The notes under the pieces are model-generated. The model saw only the letters and a list, made by a program, of their open reading frames with translations, did not search any database and was not told the DNA's origin. A program made the translations under genes and the position numbers. Shown here one piece after another: positions 43,401-53,067 of a stretch of 64,000 nt of DNA. How positions within the stretch are numbered: the first letter of the stretch is position 1; every line of letters starts with the position of its first letter. This DNA comes from Syntrophomonas sp. Lineage in GTDB: Bacteria > Bacillota > Syntrophomonadia > Syntrophomonadales > Syntrophomonadaceae. The DNA lies in the NCBI GenBank assembly GCA_016841245.1, contig JAENZN010000002.1:72843-136842 (forward strand). The letters are read 5' to 3'.

Positions 43401-46400
43401 TTAACGTTTACTTTAACTCCCACGGCCATAGATGAAGGTGAGGATGGCTATTATCACAACTATGAAATTGTCAACCCGGTAGATATGGACAATTTCAGCC
43501 TGGCCTGGAATTTCAGCAACGGCCTGGATAAAAACTTAAGATTTAACCTGGAATGTATTCGTCTGATAGACGTAAGTACAGACCAGGAGATAACTCTGGA
43601 TCTAGGACCTAATTCCTATGAATCCACCCTGGAGGGCGTATTTTTCGCTGGTGATTTTAAGTATATCAGCGCCGGCGGCGGCACTGGCGACGGTACCGGC
43701 GACGGCACTGGCGGTGATGCCTCCAAGGTGCGCATGCTTAAATTTGAACCTGGGGCTAAGACCCTGAATGATATGAACAAAGGCAGCCAGTACATTATAG
43801 AGATCGATCCGGAGTTTACCGCCAATAACGGTAGAAATACTCTGGGGAAAATATTTACTTTTAGTTTCACTACGGCAGTAGATGATACAGAAGCTCCTGC
43901 CTGGCCTGCTGGAGCTCAGCTTACTGCCAGTAATGTGGGCACTGATGCGTTAGTACTAAGCTGGCCGGAGGCCAGTGATAATATCGGTATCGCCGAATAC
44001 TCACTGTATCAGCAGGGCGAAACACTGGAATTAATCCAGTCCTTTGGCACCGCAACCACCTCTTATAAAATGGAAGCTCTGAACCCGAATACAACCTATA
44101 ATTTTGTATTACGGGGCAGAGATGCCAAATCCAATTATACTCCGGATCTGACCCTGTCGGTTACAACTCTCCTGACTGATGACCAGGCTCCTATCTGGCC
44201 GGTAGGAAGCAAGCTGACAGCCGACAATGTTCTGACCGACAACCTGGATCTGAACTGGACAATAGCCGAGGACAATGTTGAGGTTACCGGCTACCGGCTG
44301 CTGAAAAACGGCAGCACCGTGGCTGACCTTGATGCCGGTATTTTCACCTATCATGTTGGACAGCTTACCCCGACCACGGCTTACATCTTTGCGGTGGAAG
44401 CTCGAGACAAAGTTGGCAATTACAGTACTGACGGTCCTAAACTGGCGATCAGCACCCTGGAGGGTGAAGCCGATACCGAGCCTCCCTATTGGACAGATTC
44501 CGGGTATTTCTCCACCGCACGTGCTATGAGATATGACAAAACTTATGTCACTTATGAATGGCCCTGGGCGGCGGACAATGTAGCAGTAACCGGCTACCTG
44601 GTATATAAAAATGATGTTCATATTGCGACAGTTGACGCTTATACCAATAGCTACAGTGATGCGCTGGATATAGACGCCTCGTATTATACCTATACTGTCT
44701 GTGCAGTTGATGCTGCCGGCAACATAAGCGAGGGACATTCCATGTCGGTATACAGCGGCAATCCTGACCAGGATATCTATTCGCCTGTCTGGCCGGCAGA
44801 TACCAGCATCACCTTTTCCGCATTCACCGATAACACGGTATACATAGAATGGACACCGGCCCGGGATAATGTCGGGGTTACAGGTTATGTGGTGATCAAA
44901 GACGGGTTGTGGATTACTTCCGCAGGTGAGGATGGTTTATTGTATGACCATACCCAAATAGCCGGTGCGGATGCATTAGTATCCGGCGAGACCTATATTT
45001 TTTCCATCAAGGCTTTTGATTTCCCTCAGAATGGATCCAAGGGCGACCCCAAAATAACCGTGGTGATGGGGACTGATCCCACCGCCGGGGCGGGGATACC
45101 CTTCAGCCTGGCTAATGTGGACAACAGCCGCGGATCTTTGAATAGTATCACCGGCGCTCTCAACCAGGTGCTGGCAGCCCAGGATCCGGAAAATATCAAG
45201 TTTACCTGGGAATTTGAGGAACTCCTGGCGGACGGCTATCAGAGCAAGATTTCCCTGAGTAATCTTGATACGGGAGAGATGATAACTCTTGACCCGGCTG
45301 ATATTGTGTACAGCGAAAATGAAGGTAAAGGCCTGCTGACTCTTGATTTAGCCAAAACCAGCCTCAAACTGCTGGATACTACCCAGTATGCGGTTAAACT
45401 GGACAAGACCCTGGCGACCCAGGGCGGAAAACAGTTAGGCTTTGATATTGCCTGGAAGTTTTCCACCGATGTGGCTGATAAAAAAGCTCCATATTGGGGA
45501 GAAGAGGATGTTCTGAATGTCAGCTTTGATAAGGCCCCTGCAATAGCTACTTTGAGCTGGCCATCCGCAGCAGATAACGTTGCGGTTACCCAGTATAAAG
45601 TGTATCAAGGGGATGAAATGCTGGCAGCCCTGTCTGCCAACGACTTCACTTATGATGTGGAAGGCCTGGCAGTAAACACGGCTTACACATTTAAGGTTGT
45701 AGCCGGGGACTATCTGGAAAACTTCAGTTATCCTCTAACACAGCCAGCCACTACTCCTGCCGCTGATGCTACTGCTCCGGAATGGCAGGACGGTGACGAG
45801 CTCACCTTTACCGACATTACCTCGGATCATCTAACCGTAACCTGGCCGGGTGCTGTCGATAATTATCAGGTGGAGAACTATAAGATCTATCTTGATGGTG
45901 CCGGTGAACCGGTGGCAGAAGTGGCAGCTGATGTGCTCAGTTACATCATTACCGGCCTGGCCGGAGAAACCACCTATAATGTTGCCGTAAGAGCCTTTGA
46001 CTACACGGCGAATACCGCCGACCTTACCGGCAGTGTAATCACCATCATCGACCAGGTGAATCCCCTTTGGCCGGAGGGCAGTACTTTACAAGCCAAGGAC
46101 ATAAAAGATACCTCCGTTACCCTGTACTGGGATGCGGCCACCGATAACGTAGGAGTGACCCGGTATAATATCTATAGTAACGGGGAAAAAGTTCAGACCG
46201 TGGCTGGAGACATAACCGAGGCCTCTGTAACCGGTCTGAGCGGATCGACAGAATACACTTTTGCTGTGGAAGCCGAAGATTTGAAAGAGAATAAGAGTGC
46301 TGATCAGTTAACCCTGGTACAATGGACAGCACCCGGTTCGATTACGGCCGGTGCCGCCTTCCCCTTTAATTTGGACCAGCCCCTTTCCCATAATATCGGT

Positions 46401-49400
46401 TATGATGCTGACAGCAATACTTTGAACAATGCCGTGGACGGCAGCTTTACCAAAAACAATGTAGCTTTCACTTTCAGCTTTGCGACAGAATTAGCAGATG
46501 ATACCTGGCTGAACAATATTGAATTGCAGGACGGTGATGAAACAGCTATTCCTTTATATAGCGATGATTTTAGTGCTTTTACCTATCTAGAAATGGTTGA
46601 TAAACTCAAAATTGTTATTCCGGCCAGTTTAGTATCTGACGGACAATATGTGCTGACTGTCAAAGACAATTTACAGGCGGCGGATGGAACCCTGTTGGGA
46701 CGCAGCTTCACCTGGACCTTCAATGTTTCGGTGGGGCCATACGGTGTAACCGATATCGCTGCCGGGTATAATTCATATAGCTCACGGGAGCTGCCATCTG
46801 ACCGTTATTACCTGATGCTCAAAGATGATGGCAGTGTCTGGACCTGGGGGAATAATGATTATGGAACTCTGGGTGACGGCACGACCGACGCCAGAGATAT
46901 ACCCACCAGAGTTGAAACCCTGGATAATATTGTTGCCCTGGAAGCGGGCCGGGACAGCTGTTTTGCTCTGGACCAGGATGGCGCCGTCTGGGCCTGGGGA
47001 TCCAATGAACAAGGCCAGCTGGGCAAAGGAACCGAACCCAGTGGCACCAGTGGACGTTATGGCAACCATGTTCCGGAGAAAGTAATTGGTCTGCCGGTGG
47101 CCATTCAAAAATTGCACTATGGTTACGGCAGTGTAGCCGCCCTGGATGAAAACGGCGAAGTATGGATCTGGGGTTTTGCGGCGCAGGAGGGAATATCTAC
47201 AACCGCACAGCGCAGCGGGACACCAATTAAAGTGGACGGACTCAGTGATATCATCGATGTGGCCACCGGATATAGGATGTTTATGGCGGTGAGCGGTGAT
47301 GGTGACGTTTACAGTTTCCAAAAGGGCAACGCCCCGGCCAAGGTATCTGGTCTGAGCGAGATTGTGGCTGTAGATGCCGAAGGCATTGACAATTCAGATA
47401 CGGACCGTATGGCTCTAAAAACTGACGGTACTGCTTATATCTGGGGTGGAGGCAATAACATCAAGCCGGCTATTTCAACCCCCACCAGGGTGGAAGATGC
47501 CACTCTGGTCAAAGCGGTCATAGCCGACGGACCCTATGTACTGGGGACGGACGGACAGGTAACATGCGTTACTCACAGTACCGAGCCAGCGCTGGGAGAA
47601 CAGATCAGCGGCCTCAACAATGTAGTGAAGTTGGCCAGCTCAGCCAATGGCGGTCTGGCCCTGCAGACGAATGGTACTCTGCTGCAGTTTATCGGTACAG
47701 AGGTTAACGAGGTGCCTCTGAACATGGATCCGGTGGACGTACCGGTGTGGCCGGAAGACAGCACCATAGAGATCACCAACCAGGCTGAGACAGGATTGAC
47801 CCTGAACTGGCAGAACCCCGACCCTGAGGTTTCCACTTTTGCCATCTACCAGGATGGGACCCTGGTTACTACCGTATCAGGCAACACGTCAAGTTATGAT
47901 GTTCTGGAGCTGACCAAAGGGCAGACGTATACTTTCAAGCTTCAGGCACGTTTTGTTAACAGCGGCTGGTCTGTTAACGGTCCGGAAACATCTGCGACTC
48001 TGACTGACTGGAACCCCACTATGCAGGGGGCCGGAAAACTGGCCATGAGTCCCGGGCATACCCTGATGATTGGTGATGACGGCAGTGTCTGGGCCTGGGG
48101 GCAAAATGAATTTGGCCAGTTGGGTATCGGAAACAACGATGAGCAATTAATCCCGGTAAAGATCAGCGGTCTGGCCAATATCACCGCGGTGGCGGTTGGA
48201 GATAACCACAGCCTGGCATTAGATCAGGATGGCAATGTCTGGGCCTGGGGCAGAAATGATGGTTACCAACTGGGAAATAATACTACCACCGACAGCAATA
48301 TACCGCTGAAAATTATTTCTTCCGATGATATCAAGGCCATTGCTGCCGCTGCTGACCATAATATAGTTTTAAAAGACGATGGTACCGTTTTAGGTTGGGG
48401 CGATGAACCCGATGGCCCCCCCGACTTTTATAGCTTATCCGATATTGATGGGCATAAGCCGGGTCAACTCTACTATGGGACGAAATCTCCTTCAGTAAAT
48501 TATCCCCTGACCGGAGTGAAAGGAATTGCAACCTCTCGTATGTTCAGTGCTTATCTTTTCGACGATGGTAGAGTATGCCGCATAGGAAGGTTTGTTGAAA
48601 CTAAAGGGTCAACTACCTGGACAGCTATGAAAAACTATTCTGCACCATTGGGGATAGTTGCTATTGCAGCCGGTGAGAACTTCGTGGTGGCATTAAGGGA
48701 AGACGGAAGCGTTGTGACCGTTGGAGACAATGATGCTGGTCAATATGGCAATGGTACGCAGGGTAACGGCACACCTGCAGAACCCACTCCTTATGGTGTA
48801 GTATCCGGTCTGGATAATGTGGTGGCAGTGGCTGCCGGAGGATACCATAGCCTGGCTTTAGATCAGGATGGTAATGTTTACACCTGGGGCAAGAACCTGT
48901 ATGGCCAGCTGGGTACCGGCAAGACCAATATCCATCTCACCCCGGTTAAGGTGGCAGGATTAACTGACATTGCTGCCATAGGCGGAGGGACCGAAAGCAG
49001 CATCGCTTTCAGGAATATGTCCAAAGTCTACGTATGGGGCAGAAACAACAACGGTCAGCTGGGCAATGACAGCAAAGTCGATTCCAAAGTACCGACACTG
49101 GTGCAAATGGCCGGCTATAGCGAAGATATCGATGCCCCTACCTGGCCAGCCTATTTTGCCCTGATAGCAACTGATATCACTGAAAGCAGCGTGACCCTGT
49201 TATGGACTCCTGCCAATGATGATATTGGTGTAACCGCTTATGAAATTTACGTAAACGGTGACAAGAAAGCTGAAGTTAACGGTACGACCCAGGAATATGT
49301 GCTGGATGATTTGACTGCAAATACGTCTTATACATTCGGCATCAAGGCCAGGGATGCAGTGGGCAATACCAGTGTTATGAGCAAGACTATATCGGCTACT

Positions 49401-52160
49401 ATGGAAGATAGTCTTATCAAGGTATCGCCGACTCTAACTGCCGATATTACCAACAACATACCGGGTCAGCCGATAGACATTACCTTTAGCGATGATGAAA
49501 CCTGGAGAGATGCAATCGTTGGGATAACCGTTAACGGAACTTTAATTGAAACAAGTGGATATGAGATAAGCGCAGGCAAAATTACCATTAAGGGAATAGT
49601 ATTCAACGAAGTCAAAAATTATTCCATCATTGTAAAAGCCACCGGTTACGAAGATGCCAGCATAACCCAGACAATTAACAGTCCACCTGCTCCGATTACG
49701 GCGCCAAAGCTGCAGCTGGCTGCAATAACCAGCAAGGGAGACATAAGCCTTACTTTTGACAAGGAAATGGCTGATCCATCAGGAACTGAAAGTCAGTTCA
49801 CAGTAGCTGTTAATGGTACTCCAGTGACCGTTACCTCTGTGGTAAAAACAAACACTCCAGAAAAAATTAAACTGGAGCTTGTTAGTAACGTTACTGGAGC
49901 TGATGGGATTAGTATCAGGTATACCAGGAGTTCTGATCCGGCCATACAGTTAAAATCTGCAGACGGTGGAATAGTAGAGAGCTTTAGTACCCAGATCGGA
50001 GAGGCTCTGGCAACTCCACCGGCCTTGAAAAAGGATATCAGTGATAACCATGTGGGCAATTCGGTTGATATTACATTCGTTGATGATGCAGCATGGAGGA
50101 ATGCCATCTCCGATATAACCATCGACGGAACTTCCATAAGCGGCAAGTACACTATTAGCGATGGTAAGATTACCATTAATGCCGGGTTATTTACGGAGGC
50201 CAGGGATTACGAAATAGTAGTCAAAGCCACAGGATACAATGATGCCGGGGTCACCCAGAAAATGTACAAGGTGATTAACGAATCAAGCGTAACTGTAGAT
50301 GAAAGCAACAAAAACATGGCGGTAACCAGTACTACTCCGGCAGCAACTGTAACGATCCCTGAGGATGTAAGTGACGCTACCATTAATGTTGGGGATCTGC
50401 TGAATGCACCGGCAAACGGTGCGGTTGAGACTGCGGCTTTGCCGGCATTGACCGTTGCAGCCGACACATCTATTCATGATAATCCTGTACAGGTGGAAAT
50501 ACCGGCAGGAACAACCGTCAGCGCTCCTGAGGGCTGGGACGGAACCATCAATGTTCCCACTGTACAGGCCAACAACAGTGTTACCGTAAATCCTGATTCG
50601 GGCAAGAAAGCCACGGTGAAAGCAGTAATTGAAGTAGGTTTTGGTGATGTACCCCTTACTTTCAGTAAAGCGGTTAAACTGGTCATTCCAGGCCAGGCTG
50701 GTAAGGATGTTGGCTACTACCAAAACGGTAATTTCACTAAAATAACCCGTGTTTGTGATGAAAACAGCCAGGAATGGGCCGATGCCAACTTACCTGCAGG
50801 AGGAGAAGGAAAGATTGACGCTGGTCAGGACCTGGTAATCTGGACCAAGCATTTCACACAGTTTGTCACCTATGAACAAACTTCTACCAAGGACGATGAT
50901 GAAGACACGATTGCACCCACCTGGCCAGCTGGAAGTACTCTGAGCTGTGATAAGAGCAGTTCAGAAGCGGACCTGACCTGGACAGCAGCGTATGATAATG
51001 TAGGTGTACGATATTACTGTTTCTTTATCGATGATGAAGGAAGCTCAATATTCGAAGTTAGCGGTACAAAAACTACTTATCATACTACTGAACTGCCGAC
51101 CGGTGAGCATAAAATCCGGGTCGAGGCAGTTGACGCAGAGGGTAATATGAGTACGAGAGGACCGACTGCTGATTTTGGCGGAAATAATGATGATCAAGAT
51201 TTCAAGGTAAGTTTTACCCTGCAGAGCAATGCCTATAATGATACCGTCCTGCAGTTTGACTTCACCAATGGACTCATGTCTGATAGCCAGGAAGGCAGTA
51301 TCTTACCGGATTCAATAGATCAAAATATAACAATATATCGGCAATCCGATAACAGCCAGATAGAATATTCTTCCTATAAATACACCAAAGATGGCAGTAC
51401 GGATAATCCACCTAAAATACGCCGATTGGAACTGTATTTAGATGAACTTGAGACCGGTGCTACCTATGTGATAGAATTTGGTCCGGATCTGGCTGCCAAC
51501 AATGGCAAGACTTTGGGTAAAACCTATACTTGGAAGTTTACCACTGATGAGACTAGCAACAGTATTGGTAGTCCTAGCACCACTGTAGGCCCGGAAACAG
51601 CTGAAGAGGGTATAGTTCCCGGGGCAGTGCCTGCGGCAGCAGGGATGGGGGCCTTAAGTGACATCAGTGGACACTGGGGTGAAGCTGATATCCAACATAT
51701 GCTGACATCTGGTGCAATGAATGGATATCCGGATGGAACCTTTAGACCGGATAATACCATTACCAGAGCAGAATTTGCTGTAGTTCTGGTGAAAGCCTTG
51801 GGATTAGAGCTTCAGACTGGAATCGTATTCAGCGATACTGTTAATCACTGGGCGAAAGATTATATTGCAACTGCTGTAGCATGCGGGATAATTACTGGCT
51901 ATGATGCTCAAACCTTTGGACCCGACGATCCAATTACCCGTGAGCAAATGGCAGTAATGATAAACCGGGCTGAACAGCTGACAACAGTCGAAGCAGTGAT
52001 GAGCTTTATTGATGCTGATCAAATATCGGTATGGGCCAGAGAAGCCGTAGGCCTGGTAAGCGGACATCAAATTATGTCTGGATACCCGGATAACAGCTTC
52101 AGACCGGCTGATTTTGCCAGCAGAGCAGAAGCTGCTGCAGTTGTTGTGAACATCATGTAG
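40443..52160 (+). CDS. Giant S-layer-anchored surface protein (FN3, Big_5, RCC1, SLH domains)
   Basis: 3905 residues. A signal peptide (cut near SLA, residue 32) sends it outside. I count about 16 fibronectin-III-like modules of the type APxWP...L.W..A.DN..V..Y, six Big_5/SbsA-like Ig domains (first two at about 339-515 and 614-790), two RCC1-type propeller blocks (about 2101-2421 and 2526-2891; repeats such as GSVWAWGQNEFGQLGIG), two DUF1533-like domains (about 2996-3082 and 3196-3276) and three SLH repeats at the end (3738-3905: ISGHWGEADIQ, VNHWAKDYI, ISVWAREAV) that bind cell-wall polymer. A Gly-Asp-Thr-rich run lies near 1079. It is probably an adhesin or scaffold. A terminator follows. 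Confidence 0.93.
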   Translation: MFVRRRAKLWQKIIVSLCIVSMMFTFVAPSLAIDETQAPEWAADAALAVSDVTDSSFGVMWPEAAGADSYIIVVNSTGDNVSEVVYDTTSDLEYVVNGLTAESSYDVEVTAANSAGYSTSSLVTEVLTEAQSAEGGSGVNPDETQLPEWAAEAALTVSEVTSSSFKTSWPEASGAESYKLLLTNCSDSVTDVVYDITDLEYIVSGLTAATNYDVEVMAANSAGDSTTSLTATVTTEEEISSVSPAWESGVELTVSNIIETGFDLSWPEAVGAESYQVEVSNTTGGVTTEALNTTIADGTSCAVTGLDASYRYDIQVTAVNTAGQSATSLDSMVVTAVSGNTFELVSLSLNEAGKGKFQPDATQDNGRSTDYENVFTYDTAVKPDSNVFEWYIQGGFNNGLTAIDTDIKSFRLFNLTDGREIDLDYGDLNAEVANLGLNTNPNEWDDPTTLTTGDFIVTRLMAPIIRQAHLIIQPDIAEYLEDNKEYVITIDPQFNTGGNNPKVLGKVYRFEFETESLAPSWEPGADLTVSELTSSSFNVSWPEASGAESYQVVVSNTAGGVTTEELNTTISDGLSCAVIGLDASYRYDIQVIAVNTAGQSATSLDSMVVTAVSGNTFELVSLSLNEAGKGKFQPDATQDNGRSTDYENVFTYDTAVKPDSNVFEWYIQGGFNNGLTAIDTDIKSFRLFNLTDGREIDLDYGDLNAEVANLGLNTNPNEWDDPTTLTTGDFIVTRLMAPIIRQAHLIIQPDIAEYLEDNKEYVITIDPQFNTGGNNPKVLAKVYRFEFSTSTADTQAPEWGADAQITVGEITVDSIALSWPEASDDTVVASYRITVTDNDGNESNTETVDNSTSYVVSGLTSNTQYSFTVSALDAARNESSALEAVSAETLPAVPVWPEDATLTADSVMATELVLRWPQVSNTNDLAGYKVYVDGVEDDSLPAIQNYYELYGLSSGIKYILSVKPFNELGELGEAIETMVVTPGAGGLTFTLTPTAIDEGEDGYYHNYEIVNPVDMDNFSLAWNFSNGLDKNLRFNLECIRLIDVSTDQEITLDLGPNSYESTLEGVFFAGDFKYISAGGGTGDGTGDGTGGDASKVRMLKFEPGAKTLNDMNKGSQYIIEIDPEFTANNGRNTLGKIFTFSFTTAVDDTEAPAWPAGAQLTASNVGTDALVLSWPEASDNIGIAEYSLYQQGETLELIQSFGTATTSYKMEALNPNTTYNFVLRGRDAKSNYTPDLTLSVTTLLTDDQAPIWPVGSKLTADNVLTDNLDLNWTIAEDNVEVTGYRLLKNGSTVADLDAGIFTYHVGQLTPTTAYIFAVEARDKVGNYSTDGPKLAISTLEGEADTEPPYWTDSGYFSTARAMRYDKTYVTYEWPWAADNVAVTGYLVYKNDVHIATVDAYTNSYSDALDIDASYYTYTVCAVDAAGNISEGHSMSVYSGNPDQDIYSPVWPADTSITFSAFTDNTVYIEWTPARDNVGVTGYVVIKDGLWITSAGEDGLLYDHTQIAGADALVSGETYIFSIKAFDFPQNGSKGDPKITVVMGTDPTAGAGIPFSLANVDNSRGSLNSITGALNQVLAAQDPENIKFTWEFEELLADGYQSKISLSNLDTGEMITLDPADIVYSENEGKGLLTLDLAKTSLKLLDTTQYAVKLDKTLATQGGKQLGFDIAWKFSTDVADKKAPYWGEEDVLNVSFDKAPAIATLSWPSAADNVAVTQYKVYQGDEMLAALSANDFTYDVEGLAVNTAYTFKVVAGDYLENFSYPLTQPATTPAADATAPEWQDGDELTFTDITSDHLTVTWPGAVDNYQVENYKIYLDGAGEPVAEVAADVLSYIITGLAGETTYNVAVRAFDYTANTADLTGSVITIIDQVNPLWPEGSTLQAKDIKDTSVTLYWDAATDNVGVTRYNIYSNGEKVQTVAGDITEASVTGLSGSTEYTFAVEAEDLKENKSADQLTLVQWTAPGSITAGAAFPFNLDQPLSHNIGYDADSNTLNNAVDGSFTKNNVAFTFSFATELADDTWLNNIELQDGDETAIPLYSDDFSAFTYLEMVDKLKIVIPASLVSDGQYVLTVKDNLQAADGTLLGRSFTWTFNVSVGPYGVTDIAAGYNSYSSRELPSDRYYLMLKDDGSVWTWGNNDYGTLGDGTTDARDIPTRVETLDNIVALEAGRDSCFALDQDGAVWAWGSNEQGQLGKGTEPSGTSGRYGNHVPEKVIGLPVAIQKLHYGYGSVAALDENGEVWIWGFAAQEGISTTAQRSGTPIKVDGLSDIIDVATGYRMFMAVSGDGDVYSFQKGNAPAKVSGLSEIVAVDAEGIDNSDTDRMALKTDGTAYIWGGGNNIKPAISTPTRVEDATLVKAVIADGPYVLGTDGQVTCVTHSTEPALGEQISGLNNVVKLASSANGGLALQTNGTLLQFIGTEVNEVPLNMDPVDVPVWPEDSTIEITNQAETGLTLNWQNPDPEVSTFAIYQDGTLVTTVSGNTSSYDVLELTKGQTYTFKLQARFVNSGWSVNGPETSATLTDWNPTMQGAGKLAMSPGHTLMIGDDGSVWAWGQNEFGQLGIGNNDEQLIPVKISGLANITAVAVGDNHSLALDQDGNVWAWGRNDGYQLGNNTTTDSNIPLKIISSDDIKAIAAAADHNIVLKDDGTVLGWGDEPDGPPDFYSLSDIDGHKPGQLYYGTKSPSVNYPLTGVKGIATSRMFSAYLFDDGRVCRIGRFVETKGSTTWTAMKNYSAPLGIVAIAAGENFVVALREDGSVVTVGDNDAGQYGNGTQGNGTPAEPTPYGVVSGLDNVVAVAAGGYHSLALDQDGNVYTWGKNLYGQLGTGKTNIHLTPVKVAGLTDIAAIGGGTESSIAFRNMSKVYVWGRNNNGQLGNDSKVDSKVPTLVQMAGYSEDIDAPTWPAYFALIATDITESSVTLLWTPANDDIGVTAYEIYVNGDKKAEVNGTTQEYVLDDLTANTSYTFGIKARDAVGNTSVMSKTISATMEDSLIKVSPTLTADITNNIPGQPIDITFSDDETWRDAIVGITVNGTLIETSGYEISAGKITIKGIVFNEVKNYSIIVKATGYEDASITQTINSPPAPITAPKLQLAAITSKGDISLTFDKEMADPSGTESQFTVAVNGTPVTVTSVVKTNTPEKIKLELVSNVTGADGISIRYTRSSDPAIQLKSADGGIVESFSTQIGEALATPPALKKDISDNHVGNSVDITFVDDAAWRNAISDITIDGTSISGKYTISDGKITINAGLFTEARDYEIVVKATGYNDAGVTQKMYKVINESSVTVDESNKNMAVTSTTPAATVTIPEDVSDATINVGDLLNAPANGAVETAALPALTVAADTSIHDNPVQVEIPAGTTVSAPEGWDGTINVPTVQANNSVTVNPDSGKKATVKAVIEVGFGDVPLTFSKAVKLVIPGQAGKDVGYYQNGNFTKITRVCDENSQEWADANLPAGGEGKIDAGQDLVIWTKHFTQFVTYEQTSTKDDDEDTIAPTWPAGSTLSCDKSSSEADLTWTAAYDNVGVRYYCFFIDDEGSSIFEVSGTKTTYHTTELPTGEHKIRVEAVDAEGNMSTRGPTADFGGNNDDQDFKVSFTLQSNAYNDTVLQFDFTNGLMSDSQEGSILPDSIDQNITIYRQSDNSQIEYSSYKYTKDGSTDNPPKIRRLELYLDELETGATYVIEFGPDLAANNGKTLGKTYTWKFTTDETSNSIGSPSTTVGPETAEEGIVPGAVPAAAGMGALSDISGHWGEADIQHMLTSGAMNGYPDGTFRPDNTITRAEFAVVLVKALGLELQTGIVFSDTVNHWAKDYIATAVACGIITGYDAQTFGPDDPITREQMAVMINRAEQLTTVEAVMSFIDADQISVWAREAVGLVSGHQIMSGYPDNSFRPADFASRAEAAAVVVNIM
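41361..41969 (+). repeat. Internal direct duplication, copy 1 (unit 825 bp)
   Basis: About 600 bp from here recur 825 bp later (42186-42794) with only three base differences that I could find (in ACAGCC, CCCAAG and GGGCAAG). The unit is 275 codons: one FN3 plus one Big_5 domain. The near identity at silent sites points to a recent duplication or gene conversion. Confidence 0.92.
42186..42794 (+). repeat. Internal direct duplication, copy 2 (unit 825 bp)
   Basis: Second copy of the unit at 41361-41969. Outside it, the FN3 part upstream diverges quickly (for example AVGAESYQVEV against ASGAESYQVVV), so the exchange tract is confined to the end of the FN3 and the whole Big_5 domain. Confidence 0.92.
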
Positions 52161-52172
52161 TCAACTAAGGGG

Positions 52173-52210
52173 GACCCTGGAGTAATTCCAGGGTCTTCTC
52201 TATATTTTTG
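52173..52210 (+). terminator. Terminator after the giant gene
   Basis: GACCCTGGA (52173-52181) and TCCAGGGTC (52187-52195) pair exactly, followed by a T-rich stretch. It separates the surface protein from the ECF genes. Confidence 0.85.
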
Positions 52211-52230
52211 ATTAGGTAGGTGATGGTGAC

Positions 52231-53067
52231 GTGATCTCAGGCGGTATAGAGCTGATAGATGTTAGCAAGCGGTACTCGGCTGAACAGGATAGTGGAGTAT
52301 GTGCTTTAACGGGGATCAATCTATCCATTGCAGCCGGAGAATTTGTGGGGATTGTCGGTATGAACGGTTCCGGCAAAACTACCCTGGCCCGGCTATTGAA
52401 CGGGCTAATTCTGCCTACAAACGGCAGGGTGCTGGTAAATAATATGGATACTCGCCACCGGCGCTGCAGAAGAGAAATACGAAGGCTGGTAGGGATGGTC
52501 TTTCAAAATCCAGATAATCAGCTGGTAAGTCCGGTAGTAGAAGAAGAAATTGCATTTGGACCTGAAAACCTTAACCTTCCGCCGCAGGAGGTCAGCCGGC
52601 GGGTAGAGGAAGTGCTGAAAATAACCGGGTTGGGAGAGATAAGATATCATGCTCCCCACCTGCTTTCAGGTGGACAAAAACAAAGAGTGGCAGTTGCTTC
52701 TGCCCTGGCCATGCAGCCTGATTATCTGGTTTTGGATGAACCGACTTCTATGCTGGATCAATCCTGTCGCCGAGAGCTGATTAATCATCTGCACCTGCTT
52801 AATCAAAAGTATGGAATAACTATAATACTCATATCTCACTGTATGGAAGATCTGGCCGGGGCTGATCGGCTCATAGTATTACATGAGGGATGTATAGTGG
52901 GTGATGGGGCACCCTGGGAAATATTCGCCCGGGAAAGTCCTCTTGCCGATATTGATATAAAACCACCTGATATAGTGCGACTGCTGCAAATCCTGCAGCA
53001 GATGGGTTTCAGTCTGGATGCTAAAGTTACTACTCTTGAACAGATGGTTAATGTATTATGGCAGTAA
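52231..53067 (+). CDS. ecfA1: ECF transporter ATPase EcfA1
   Basis: 278 residues, GTG start. Walker A GMNGSGKTT, Q-loop VFQNPDNQLVSPVVEEEIAFG (typical of ECF ATPases), signature LSGGQKQRVAVASAL and Walker B YLVLDEPTSMLD. It forms a heterodimer with EcfA2, encoded next with a 10-nt overlap, and drives the energy-coupling-factor vitamin or metal importer. Confidence 0.94.
   Translation: MISGGIELIDVSKRYSAEQDSGVCALTGINLSIAAGEFVGIVGMNGSGKTTLARLLNGLILPTNGRVLVNNMDTRHRRCRREIRRLVGMVFQNPDNQLVSPVVEEEIAFGPENLNLPPQEVSRRVEEVLKITGLGEIRYHAPHLLSGGQKQRVAVASALAMQPDYLVLDEPTSMLDQSCRRELINHLHLLNQKYGITIILISHCMEDLAGADRLIVLHEGCIVGDGAPWEIFARESPLADIDIKPPDIVRLLQILQQMGFSLDAKVTTLEQMVNVLWQ

Noticed and set aside
44109-44738. 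Long minus-strand open frame inside the giant gene
   Set aside because: One of many antisense frames caused by repeated FN3 codon patterns; no ribosome site and no family likeness.
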